Assembly (NCBI GenBank): GCA_033283165.1
Contig: JAWMQL010000008.1
Location: forward strand, 186,001 to 250,000
Length of the DNA: 64,000 bases
Origin: JAWMQL01 sp033283165
GTDB taxonomy: Bacteria; Pseudomonadota; Gammaproteobacteria; Pseudomonadales; Halieaceae
Reading direction: 5' to 3'
The notes below the pieces were generated by a model, which searched no databases, was not told the DNA's origin, and saw nothing but the letters and a program-made list of their open reading frames with translations. Within the stretch, counting starts at the first letter, position 1. The number at the start of each line of letters is the position of its first letter. Shown in pieces: positions 53,113 through 60,746 of the stretch. The position numbers were made by a program, and so were the translations under genes.

Positions 53113-54081
53113 ATGGGTGAAGTCATTCGGCAGGAAGCCGTGGTAGACGCGTCACTGGACGGCGAGCGACTGGATGCTGCCGCCGCGCGGCTGTTTCCGG
53201 ATTTTTCCCGCTCGCGCCTGCAAGGCTGGATACGAAGTGGGGCGCTGCGCGCGGACGGGGACCAGCGCCGGCCCCGTGATCGTGTGACCACGGGCTGCCG
53301 GTTGGTGCTGGAGGCGGAACAGGAGATCGAGGTCGACTGGCAACCCCAGGCCATTGAGCTCGATATCGTGTACGAGGACGACAGCGTGCTGGTGCTGAAC
53401 AAGCCCGCCGGGCTGGTCGTACACCCGGCGGCGGGGCACGCCGATGGCACCCTGGTCAATGCCCTGCTCAATCACGACCCGGCGCTCGCTGAATTGCCCA
53501 GGGGCGGTATCGTGCATCGTCTGGACAAGGATACCTCGGGCATCATGGTCGTCGCCCGGACCCTGGCCGCGCATCACCATCTGGTGGACCAGCTACAGGC
53601 ACGCACTGTAAAACGGCAGTACTGCGCGGTCTGCGTCGGAGCCCTGACCGGCGGCGGCACCATCGATGAACCGATCGGCCGGCACCCCCGCCAGCGCAAG
53701 AAAATGGCGGTGTTGGCCGCTGGCGGCAAACCCGCCATCACCCACTACCGGGTAGCGCGCCGGTTTGGCCACCACACCCAGCTGACTGTCAATCTGGAGA
53801 CGGGTCGGACCCACCAGATTCGGGTCCATCTGGCTCACCGCCTCTTTCCCCTGGTGGGCGATCCGGTCTACGGCGGCCGCCCGCGTGTACCGCGGGGCGC
53901 CTCCAGCCGCCTGCTGGAGACCCTGCGCAACTTTCCGCGCCAGGCCCTGCACGCAGAGGCGCTGGGCCTGCTTCATCCGCGCAGCGGCGATCCGCTGCAT
54001 TTCGAGTGCCCGCTGCCGGACGACATGCGGCACCTGCTGGACGTGCTGGCGGCGGAGGATCCACCCGGTGCCGGTCCTTGA
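53113..54081 (+). CDS. rluD: 23S rRNA pseudouridine synthase RluD
   Basis: A 322-residue protein. S4 domain about 18-75 (GERLDAAAARLFPDFSRSRL). Catalytic D138 lies in GGIVHRLDKDTSGIMVVART. NKPAGLVVHPAAGH and LETGRTHQIRVHLAH are family blocks. It makes pseudouridines in helix 69 of 23S rRNA. AGGAG lies 6 bases before the ATG. The neighbours bamD (divergent) and pgeF-clpB (downstream) repeat the E. coli order. pgeF overlaps its end. Confidence 0.96.
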   Translation: MGEVIRQEAVVDASLDGERLDAAAARLFPDFSRSRLQGWIRSGALRADGDQRRPRDRVTTGCRLVLEAEQEIEVDWQPQAIELDIVYEDDSVLVLNKPAGLVVHPAAGHADGTLVNALLNHDPALAELPRGGIVHRLDKDTSGIMVVARTLAAHHHLVDQLQARTVKRQYCAVCVGALTGGGTIDEPIGRHPRQRKKMAVLAAGGKPAITHYRVARRFGHHTQLTVNLETGRTHQIRVHLAHRLFPLVGDPVYGGRPRVPRGASSRLLETLRNFPRQALHAEALGLLHPRSGDPLHFECPLPDDMRHLLDVLAAEDPPGAGP

Positions 54082-54835
54082 CCTGATAATGCCGGATTGG
54101 CCGGCGCCCGCCAATGTGTTCGCGCTGAGCACAGGCCGCGAGGGCGGTGTCAGCCGGGGCGGATTCGCCTCACTCAATCTCGGGGATCACGTGGGCGACG
54201 ACGAGGAAGCGGTAGCGCGCAACCGGTCGCGGCTGATGGCGGCACTCCCTGCCGGAACCCGGGTCCAGTGGCTGGCCCAGGCCCACGGCAACCGGGTTGT
54301 GCTGGCCGGGGAGGGGGAGGCCCCGCCTGTGGCCGACGCCAGCTGGAGCGGCCGTCCCGGCCAGGCCTGTGCCGTACTCACGGCGGACTGCCTGCCGGTC
54401 CTGTTGTGTTCCCGTGACGGCGCCCTGGTGGCGGCCGCACACGCCGGCTGGCGGGGCCTGGCCGCAGGTATCCTCGAGACCACGGTAGCCGCGTTGCCGG
54501 CGCCGCCGGGGACTCTGCTGGCCTGGCTCGGTCCGGCGATCGGCCCCGCCGCCTTCGAGGTGGGGCCCGAAGTGCGAGACGCCCTGGCGGCAGCCGGGAC
54601 CGGGCAGGACGTCGAGGGCTGCTTCAGGCCCTCTCCCGGCCGGCCCGGCCACTTCCTGGCGGATTTGTACGGCCTGGCCCGCCTGCAACTGGCTGCACTG
54701 GGGGTCGGAGCGGTCTACGGCGGGGATTTTTGTACGCTATCTGAAAAACAAAGGTTTTATTCATATAGGCGCGACGGCCCCGGCTGCGGCCGTATGGCCA
54801 GTCTCATCCTGCGCCGGCCAGGCCGACGGGGCTGA
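54068..54835 (+). CDS. pgeF: Purine nucleoside phosphorylase / peptidoglycan editing factor PgeF
   Basis: A YfiH/LACC1-family protein of 255 residues. GTG 54068, overlapping rluD by 14 bases, gives a start like that of E. coli YfiH (LDLIMPDWPAP); ATG 54089 is the alternative. The metal-site residues are visible in WLAQAHGNRVVLA (His), VLTADCLPVLLC (Cys) and VAAAHAGWRGLAAG (His). The family has phosphorylase activity on purine nucleosides and in E. coli prevents wrong amino-acid use in peptidoglycan. GGDFCTLSEKQRFYSYRRDG is the C-terminal signature. Confidence 0.92.
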   Translation: MPVLDLIMPDWPAPANVFALSTGREGGVSRGGFASLNLGDHVGDDEEAVARNRSRLMAALPAGTRVQWLAQAHGNRVVLAGEGEAPPVADASWSGRPGQACAVLTADCLPVLLCSRDGALVAAAHAGWRGLAAGILETTVAALPAPPGTLLAWLGPAIGPAAFEVGPEVRDALAAAGTGQDVEGCFRPSPGRPGHFLADLYGLARLQLAALGVGAVYGGDFCTLSEKQRFYSYRRDGPGCGRMASLILRRPGRRG

Positions 54836-54852
54836 GCCGGCATACCACCCCA

Positions 54853-54881
54853 CTTGAAATAGGGTCTTTCCAGCCCCATTT
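54853..54881 (+). promoter_or_regulatory. Sigma-32 promoter of clpB
   Basis: CTTGAAA (54853-54859), 14-base spacer, CCCCATTT (54874-54881) matches the sigma-32 consensus exactly, about 57 bases before the clpB start. No CIRCE repeat is present, unlike groESL. Confidence 0.95.
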
Positions 54882-54937
54882 ACAACTGCAGTGAAACACC
54901 GCGGCCGCCTACCGGCGTGGAAAGGAGAATTGTAGAC

Positions 54938-57508
54938 GTGAGAATGGATAAACTGACCAACCAGTTACAGATGGCACTGGCGGATGCCCAGTCACTTGCC
55001 CTGGGCAAAGACCACAATTTTATTGAGCCCGTGCATCTGCTTGCCGCACTGCTGGAACAGCGGGGTGGCTCTGCCCGGCCGTTGCTGCAAAAAGCCGGGG
55101 TCGATCTGACCGGCCTGGCCACGGCGGTGGCGAATGCTGTGGATGCGCTACCCACGGTCAGTGGGACCGGTGGCGAAGTGCACATCGGCAAGGACCTGAG
55201 CCTGATACTGAACCTGACCGACAAGCTGGCCCAGCAATTGGGGGATGCCTACATCTCCAGCGAACTGGTGCTGCTGGCCATGCTGGAAGCCAAAACCCCG
55301 GTGGCCAGACTTTTGCAGGACGCCGGCCTCAGCCGCGACCGCCTGCAGGCGGCCATAGACGAGGTCCGCGGCGGCGAGGGAGTCAACAACCCGGAAGCCG
55401 AGGAATCACGCCAGGCCCTGGAGAAATACACCATTGACCTGACCGAGCGGGCCGAGCAGGGCAAGCTGGACCCGGTTATCGGGCGCGACGACGAGATTCG
55501 CCGCACTATCCAGGTGCTGCAGCGTCGCACCAAGAACAACCCCGTTTTGATCGGCGAACCCGGCGTGGGCAAGACCGCGATTATCGAGGGTCTGGCCCAG
55601 CGCGTCATCAACGGTGAAGTGCCGGAGAGCCTGAAGGACAAGCGCATTCTGTCACTGGACCTGGGGTCACTGCTGGCCGGCGCCAAGTTTCGCGGCGATT
55701 TCGAGGAGCGCCTCAAGGCCGTTCTCAACGAGCTGTCCAAGCAGGAAGGCCGCATCATCCTGTTTATCGATGAATTGCATACCATGGTCGGCGCCGGTAA
55801 GGCCGAAGGGTCCATGGACGCCGGTAATATGCTGAAGCCGGCCCTGGCCCGGGGGGAATTGCACTGCGTGGGCGCCACCACACTGGACGAATACCGCCAG
55901 CACGTGGAAAAAGATGCCGCACTGGAGCGACGTTTCCAGAAGGTGCTGGTAGACGAGCCCAACGAGGAAGATACCATCGCAATTCTGCGTGGCCTCAAGG
56001 AGCGCTACGAGGTGCACCACGGGGTGGACATTACTGACAGCGCCATCATAGCTGCCGCGAAACTGTCCCAGCGTTATATCACCGATCGGCAGTTGCCGGA
56101 CAAGGCCATCGACCTGGTGGACGAGGCCGCCAGCCGCATCAGGATGGAAATTGACTCCAAGCCGGAGGAAATGGACAAGCTGGAGCGCCGGCTGATCCAG
56201 CTCAAGATCGAGCGAGAGGCAGTCAAAAAAGACGAATCAGCCAAAGAGCAGGTGAAGCTGCTGGACGCCCAGATCGAAAAAGTGGAGCGTGAATTTTCCG
56301 ATCTGGAGGAGATATGGAAGGCCGAGAAGGCCTCGCTGCAGGGCTCTGCCCAGATCAAGTCCGACCTGGAACAGGCCAAGCTTGAACTGGAGGCGGCGCG
56401 CCGCGCGAGCGACCTGACCAGGATGTCCGAGCTGCAGTACGGCCGGATTCCGGAGCTGGAAAAACAGCTGGAGCAAGCCAACGAAGCGGAAACCGTCGAG
56501 CGGACATTGCTGCGCAACAAGGTGACCGAAGAAGAGGTGGCCGAGGTCGTCTCCCGCTGGACCGGTATTCCGGTATCGCGCATGCTGGAAGGCGAGCGTG
56601 ACAAGCTGCTGCGGATGGAGGAGGCCCTGCACCGCCGGGTGGTGGGGCAGGACGAGGCGATCACCGCCGTGTCCAACGCGGTACGGCGCTCGCGCGCCGG
56701 CCTGTCCGACCCCAACCGTCCCAACGGGTCTTTCCTGTTCCTCGGGCCCACTGGCGTGGGTAAGACCGAGCTGTGCAAGGCCCTGGCGGAGTTCCTGTTC
56801 GACAGCGAAGACGCGATGGTGCGGGTGGATATGTCCGAGTTCATGGAAAAACATTCCGTGGCGCGCCTGATCGGGGCGCCTCCGGGCTACGTGGGTTATG
56901 AAGAGGGTGGCTACCTGACGGAGGCAGTGCGCCGCAGGCCCTACTCACTGCTGTTGCTGGACGAGGTGGAAAAAGCCCACCCCGACGTGTTCAACATCCT
57001 GTTGCAGGTGCTCGAAGATGGGCGCCTGACGGACGGTCATGGCCGCACCGTGGACTTCCGCAACACGGTGGTGGTAATGACGTCCAACCTCGGGTCCAGC
57101 CACATCCAGGAGATGGCGGGAGACGAGAATTATGCCGCCATCAAGGCCGCGGTCATGGAGGAAGTGGGGCGCCATTTCCGGCCCGAGTTCATCAACCGAG
57201 TGGATGAGTCGGTGGTCTTTCACCCGCTGGTGCAGGAGCAGATCCGGGGTATTGCGGAAATCCAGCTGCAGGGCCTCAGGCAGCGCCTGGCCGAGCGGGA
57301 ACTGGGGCTGGAGATCAGCGAGTCCTTTATGGAATTGCTGGTATCTGCCGGTTTCGACCCGGTGTACGGTGCGCGCCCCCTGAAACGCGCAATCCAGCAG
57401 GAGTTGGAGAATCCCCTCGCCCAGCGCATCCTGGCGGGGGAGTTCACCCCGGGGCAGACCATCGTGGTCGACCTGGAAAACGATCAGGCGGTGTTCCAGG
57501 CCAGGTGA
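54938..57508 (+). CDS. clpB: ATP-dependent disaggregase ClpB
   Basis: An 856-residue Hsp100 chaperone. GTG 54938, with AGGAG ten bases upstream, gives a start like that of E. coli ClpB (MRMDKLTNQLQMALADAQS). N domain, first AAA+ domain with Walker A GEPGVGKT (about 206-213) and RGDFEERLKAVLNEL, the coiled-coil middle domain (about 390-530), and a second AAA+ domain with GPTGVGKTELC (about 603-613). It pulls apart aggregated proteins with DnaK in the cytoplasm. The middle domain has the charged heptads required for DnaK contact. Heat control comes from the sigma-32 promoter just upstream. Confidence 0.98.
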   Translation: MRMDKLTNQLQMALADAQSLALGKDHNFIEPVHLLAALLEQRGGSARPLLQKAGVDLTGLATAVANAVDALPTVSGTGGEVHIGKDLSLILNLTDKLAQQLGDAYISSELVLLAMLEAKTPVARLLQDAGLSRDRLQAAIDEVRGGEGVNNPEAEESRQALEKYTIDLTERAEQGKLDPVIGRDDEIRRTIQVLQRRTKNNPVLIGEPGVGKTAIIEGLAQRVINGEVPESLKDKRILSLDLGSLLAGAKFRGDFEERLKAVLNELSKQEGRIILFIDELHTMVGAGKAEGSMDAGNMLKPALARGELHCVGATTLDEYRQHVEKDAALERRFQKVLVDEPNEEDTIAILRGLKERYEVHHGVDITDSAIIAAAKLSQRYITDRQLPDKAIDLVDEAASRIRMEIDSKPEEMDKLERRLIQLKIEREAVKKDESAKEQVKLLDAQIEKVEREFSDLEEIWKAEKASLQGSAQIKSDLEQAKLELEAARRASDLTRMSELQYGRIPELEKQLEQANEAETVERTLLRNKVTEEEVAEVVSRWTGIPVSRMLEGERDKLLRMEEALHRRVVGQDEAITAVSNAVRRSRAGLSDPNRPNGSFLFLGPTGVGKTELCKALAEFLFDSEDAMVRVDMSEFMEKHSVARLIGAPPGYVGYEEGGYLTEAVRRRPYSLLLLDEVEKAHPDVFNILLQVLEDGRLTDGHGRTVDFRNTVVVMTSNLGSSHIQEMAGDENYAAIKAAVMEEVGRHFRPEFINRVDESVVFHPLVQEQIRGIAEIQLQGLRQRLAERELGLEISESFMELLVSAGFDPVYGARPLKRAIQQELENPLAQRILAGEFTPGQTIVVDLENDQAVFQAR

Positions 57509-57512
57509 TACT

Positions 57513-57532
57513 GCGGGGCCTGCTGGCCCCGC
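57513..57532. terminator. GC-rich hairpin between convergent genes
   Basis: GCGGGGCC (57513-57520), loop TGCT, GGCCCCGC (57525-57532) is a perfect 8-bp stem starting four bases after the clpB stop, followed by only three T. It could end clpB transcription and also face the end of the DUF4124 gene. The short T run makes it weaker than the others in the window. Confidence 0.55.
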
Positions 57533-57535
57533 GCT

Positions 57536-57991
57536 TTACTCACAGTGCCGGGCGATGATCTGCCTGGCACTGACCCGCAACTCGTCCCGCTCGGCGTCGT
57601 CGATATATCGGTACTCGCCGTCCTCCCCCCGCAGTCGTACTCTTGGTGAATTATCCAGTGTGTCCAGGTTCTTGCGCGCTTTCTCGCAGGCGACGGGATT
57701 TTTAGCCGGCTCCTGTTTTTTCTTGTCGCTCTGCTTGAACTCGTTGCCCACCGTGGGCGTCGTTGCCAGCGGCACAGCGCCCTCGTCGGCTTCGACCTTG
57801 CGCACGAAGGTCGAGCGAGTGGACTCCACCTGGTAGTCGACGCCCTCCGGCGGGGGGCGGTCACTGAAGACCGGGTTCCCGCGGGCGTCCTGCCAGCGGT
57901 AGTGGGTGCTACCCTTGCCTTGCGCGACTGCCTGCCCTGCCAGCGCCGCCGTCAAGACCAGGGCCAACAGGCCACGGTACGTGCGTTTCAT
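57536..57991 (-). CDS. DUF4124 domain exported protein
   Basis: A 151-residue protein with a signal peptide (residues 1-23, RGLLALVLTAALAGQAVA). HYRWQDARGNPVFSDRPPP (30-48) is the DUF4124 motif found in many small periplasmic proteins. The middle part is charged and probably disordered (QSDKKKQEPAKN). The end, DDAERDELRVSARQIIARHC, recurs in this family. Function unknown. It is convergent with clpB across the GC-rich hairpin, and the non-coding stretch upstream contains its likely promoter. Confidence 0.85.
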   Translation of the reverse strand: MKRTYRGLLALVLTAALAGQAVAQGKGSTHYRWQDARGNPVFSDRPPPEGVDYQVESTRSTFVRKVEADEGAVPLATTPTVGNEFKQSDKKKQEPAKNPVACEKARKNLDTLDNSPRVRLRGEDGEYRYIDDAERDELRVSARQIIARHCE

Positions 57992-58484
57992 ACAGTGCCC
58001 TCCGATTGCCAGGTTCTGAACAAACTAACCCAGCCTTTGGCGGGCGGCAAATCGTGATTGCAGAAATCGCGTAATAAATCACATCCCCGGGCCCCTGAGG
58101 TTGACTTTGCGGGGGTAAATCCCAAGAATGGCGGGGTCTTTCAGGTGGTAACGGCTAACGTTGAGTACCCTCAACCTCTGGCCCACTCCGGTGATGCGAT
58201 TATTCATCGTGGCTGTCTGGGAGTCCCGTAATCTTCCCCTGTCGTGCTGACACGGGTCGATGGCCTACACTGCGCTACCCCGCAGGGCGACCGATACATG
58301 GGTGTTCGTGATCGATTTTCCCTTGAGGAGCGTCTCCCGGGGGAGACCGCGAGCACTGTGTCGGGCCAGGAAGGGGGTGGCGTCAGCTGTCGAACACCGG
58401 GTCAGGTGTCTCCTCTGCAACGTCCACACAACCGCGCCCATGCGAGGGTTACGCGCCGGGTGTTTGTTTTTGGGAGAACTGACT
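57992..58484. other. Non-coding region upstream of ilvI
   Basis: About 490 bases with no supported gene; open frames here only extend upstream of ilvI or lie in other frames. Visible items: TTGACT (58101-58106) with AAGAAT (58124-58129) at 17 bases, a possible sigma-70 promoter for ilvIH; a small hairpin GTTGAG/CTCAAC (58160-58175); a possible 18-codon leader frame 58194-58250 with six Leu/Ile/Val codons; and an imperfect GTCTCC/GGAGAC hairpin (58332-58347). None has a terminator-like T run, so classical attenuation is not demonstrated. Confidence 0.5.
58101..58129 (+). promoter_or_regulatory. Possible sigma-70 promoter of ilvIH
   Basis: TTGACT, 17-base spacer, AAGAAT. The -35 matches at five of six positions and the -10 at four. 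It would give a leader of about 350 bases before ilvI, long enough for regulation. Only a candidate. Confidence 0.35.
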
Positions 58485-60230
58485 GTGGAGTTACTGTCCG
58501 GTGGCGAGATGATCGCCCGTGCCCTGGAGGACGAGGGCGTCGAATACATCTTTGGGTACCCTGGCGGGGCCGTCCTGCATATCTACGATGCCCTGTTCAA
58601 AGAATCAAAAATTCCTCATGTGCTGGTGCGCCACGAACAGGCGGCGACCCATGCGGCAGACGGCTATGCCCGCGCCACCGGCAAGCCCGGTGTAGTGCTG
58701 GTCACCTCCGGCCCGGGGGCGACCAACGCGGTGACCGGTATTGCCACGGCCTACATGGACTCCATACCCATGGTCGTTCTGTCCGGCCAGGTGCAGAGCC
58801 ACCTGATCGGCGATGACGCCTTCCAGGAGTGCGACATGGTGGGGATTTCGCGCCCTATCGTTAAGCACAGTTTCATGATCAAGCATGCCGCGGAACTGCC
58901 CGTCACGATCAAGAAGGCCTTTTATATCGCCACCTCCGGCCGGCCCGGGCCGGTGGTGATCGATATTCCGAAGGACGTCACCCGACCGGACGAGAAGTTT
59001 GAGTACCACTACCCCGACTCGATCAAGTTGCGTTCCTATTCGCCGGCCCAGCGCGGCCACACCGGGCAGATCAAGAAGGCGGCGAAGATGCTGCTGGGCG
59101 CGAAGCGCCCGGTGATATACAGCGGTGGCGGCGTGGTTCAGGGCGAGGGCAGTGCGCTGCTGATCGAACTGGCCAAACACCTTAACCACCCGGTGACCAA
59201 CACGCTGATGGGCCTGGGCGCCTACCCGGGGTCAGACCGGCAGTTCCTGGGCATGCTGGGCATGCACGGCTTTTACGAGGCCAACATGGCCATGCACCAC
59301 TCGGACGTGATACTGGCCGTGGGCGCCCGCTTCGACGACCGGGTGACCAACACGGTCAGCAAGTTTTGCCCCGGCGCCAAGATCATTCACATCGACGTCG
59401 ACCCGACCTCAATCTCGAAAACCGTGACCGCCGATATTCCTATCGTCGGACCAGTGCAAACCGTGCTGCGGGAACTCATCGACCAGTTGAAGCTGCAGCA
59501 GGAAAAGGACACCGACCTGCCGGACCAGGCTGCCCTGACGCGCTGGTGGGACCAGATCGAGCAGTGGCGAGCCGATCACGGACTGCTGACCGGCCGGCGC
59601 TACGGCGAAAATGAGTTTATCAAGCCACAGCAGGTGATCGAGAGCCTGTACCGCGCAACCGGTGGCGATGCCTATGTCACGTCGGATGTCGGGCAACACC
59701 AGATGTTCGCCGCCCAGTACTACAAGTTCAATTATCCCCGGCGCTGGATCAACTCCGGCGGGTTGGGCACCATGGGCTTTGGCCTGCCCGCGGCCATGGG
59801 GGTCAAGCTGGCTTTCCCGGAGGCGGATGTGGCCTGTGTAACGGGTGAAGGCAGTATCCAGATGAATATCCAGGAGTTGTCCACCTGTACCCAGTACAAC
59901 ACGCCGGTGAAGATCATCAACCTGCGCAATAACTACCTGGGCATGGTCAAGCAGTGGCAGGACATGCAATACGAGGGCCGCTACGCCATGAGCACCTACG
60001 AGGATTCGCTGCCGGACTTCATCAAGCTGGTGGAGGCCTACGGCCACGTGGGCAGACAGGTGCGCAAACTGGAGGATCTGGATGCGGCCATGGACGAGGC
60101 TTTCGCACAGAAGGACAAGCTGGTCTTCCTGGATATCTTTGTCGACCCCATGGAGCACGTGTATCCCATGCATGTGGCGCCCAACGGTGCCATGAAGGAT
60201 ATGTGGCTCAGCAAGAACGAGAGGACCTGA
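58485..60230 (+). CDS. ilvI: Acetolactate synthase large subunit
   Basis: A 581-residue ThDP enzyme. GTG 58485 has GGGAGA about eight bases upstream and gives the family start MELLSGGEMIARALEDEGVE; a longer open frame from 58260 has no support. VRHEQAATHAADGYARATGK holds the catalytic E51. TSGPGATNAVTGIATAYMD, GARFDDRVTN and the ThDP motif VTGEGSIQMNIQELSTC...NN complete the family. It condenses pyruvate to acetolactate or acetohydroxybutyrate, with FAD bound, for valine, leucine and isoleucine. The small subunit gene follows 3 bases downstream. Confidence 0.96.
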   Translation: MELLSGGEMIARALEDEGVEYIFGYPGGAVLHIYDALFKESKIPHVLVRHEQAATHAADGYARATGKPGVVLVTSGPGATNAVTGIATAYMDSIPMVVLSGQVQSHLIGDDAFQECDMVGISRPIVKHSFMIKHAAELPVTIKKAFYIATSGRPGPVVIDIPKDVTRPDEKFEYHYPDSIKLRSYSPAQRGHTGQIKKAAKMLLGAKRPVIYSGGGVVQGEGSALLIELAKHLNHPVTNTLMGLGAYPGSDRQFLGMLGMHGFYEANMAMHHSDVILAVGARFDDRVTNTVSKFCPGAKIIHIDVDPTSISKTVTADIPIVGPVQTVLRELIDQLKLQQEKDTDLPDQAALTRWWDQIEQWRADHGLLTGRRYGENEFIKPQQVIESLYRATGGDAYVTSDVGQHQMFAAQYYKFNYPRRWINSGGLGTMGFGLPAAMGVKLAFPEADVACVTGEGSIQMNIQELSTCTQYNTPVKIINLRNNYLGMVKQWQDMQYEGRYAMSTYEDSLPDFIKLVEAYGHVGRQVRKLEDLDAAMDEAFAQKDKLVFLDIFVDPMEHVYPMHVAPNGAMKDMWLSKNERT

Positions 60231-60233
60231 CCA

Positions 60234-60725
60234 ATGCGGCGGATAATTTCTGTATTGATGGAAAACGAACCGGGCGCACTGTCACGGGTCGTGGGCCTGT
60301 TTTCCCAGCGCGGTTATAACATCGAGACGCTGAATGTGGCGCCCACCGACGACGCCACCCTGTCGCGACTGACGCTGACCACGATCGGGGACGATTCCCA
60401 TATCGAACAGATCACCAAGCAGCTCAACAAGCTCGTGGACGTGGTCAAGGTGGTGGACCTTACCGAGGGCGCCCACGTGGAGCGCGACCTGATGCTGATC
60501 AAGGTGCGTGCGCACGGCGCTCAGCGGGAGGAGGTGAAGCGTACAACGGATATATTCCGTGGCCAGATCGTGGATGTGTCCCCCAATGTGTATACCATCC
60601 AGTTGGCGGGCACCGCCGATAAGCTGGATTCCTTCGTGGCCGCCATGGGCGAGGCGGATATCCTGGAGGTAGTGCGCTCCGGCGTGGCGGGGATTTCCCG
60701 TGGGGAGAAGGTGCTCAGTCTCTGA
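60234..60725 (+). CDS. ilvH: Acetolactate synthase small (regulatory) subunit
   Basis: A 163-residue protein. An ACT domain at 1-80 starts MRRIISVLMENEPGALSRVV and contains FSQRGYNIETLNVAPTDD, with the Gly/Asn positions involved in valine binding. The C-terminal domain has VKRTTDIFRGQIVDVSPNVY. It gives valine feedback inhibition and raises large subunit activity. Length and motifs match IlvH. It is tightly coupled to ilvI and followed by the ThDP enzyme gene. Confidence 0.97.
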   Translation: MRRIISVLMENEPGALSRVVGLFSQRGYNIETLNVAPTDDATLSRLTLTTIGDDSHIEQITKQLNKLVDVVKVVDLTEGAHVERDLMLIKVRAHGAQREEVKRTTDIFRGQIVDVSPNVYTIQLAGTADKLDSFVAAMGEADILEVVRSGVAGISRGEKVLSL

Positions 60726-60746
60726 TCGATGGGGCCGGAGGGCAGA

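Noticed and set aside
53043..53471. N-terminal extension of bamD to 53471
   Set aside because: It would overlap most of the rluD start; ATG 53042 gives a proper lipoprotein signal peptide with lipobox.
58260..58484. 75-residue N-terminal extension of ilvI
   Set aside because: The extension has no similarity to the family, while GTG 58485 has a ribosome site and gives the standard N-terminus.
58244..58816. 190-codon frame overlapping the start of ilvI
   Set aside because: Out of frame with ilvI and mostly within it; composition is that of a shadow frame.
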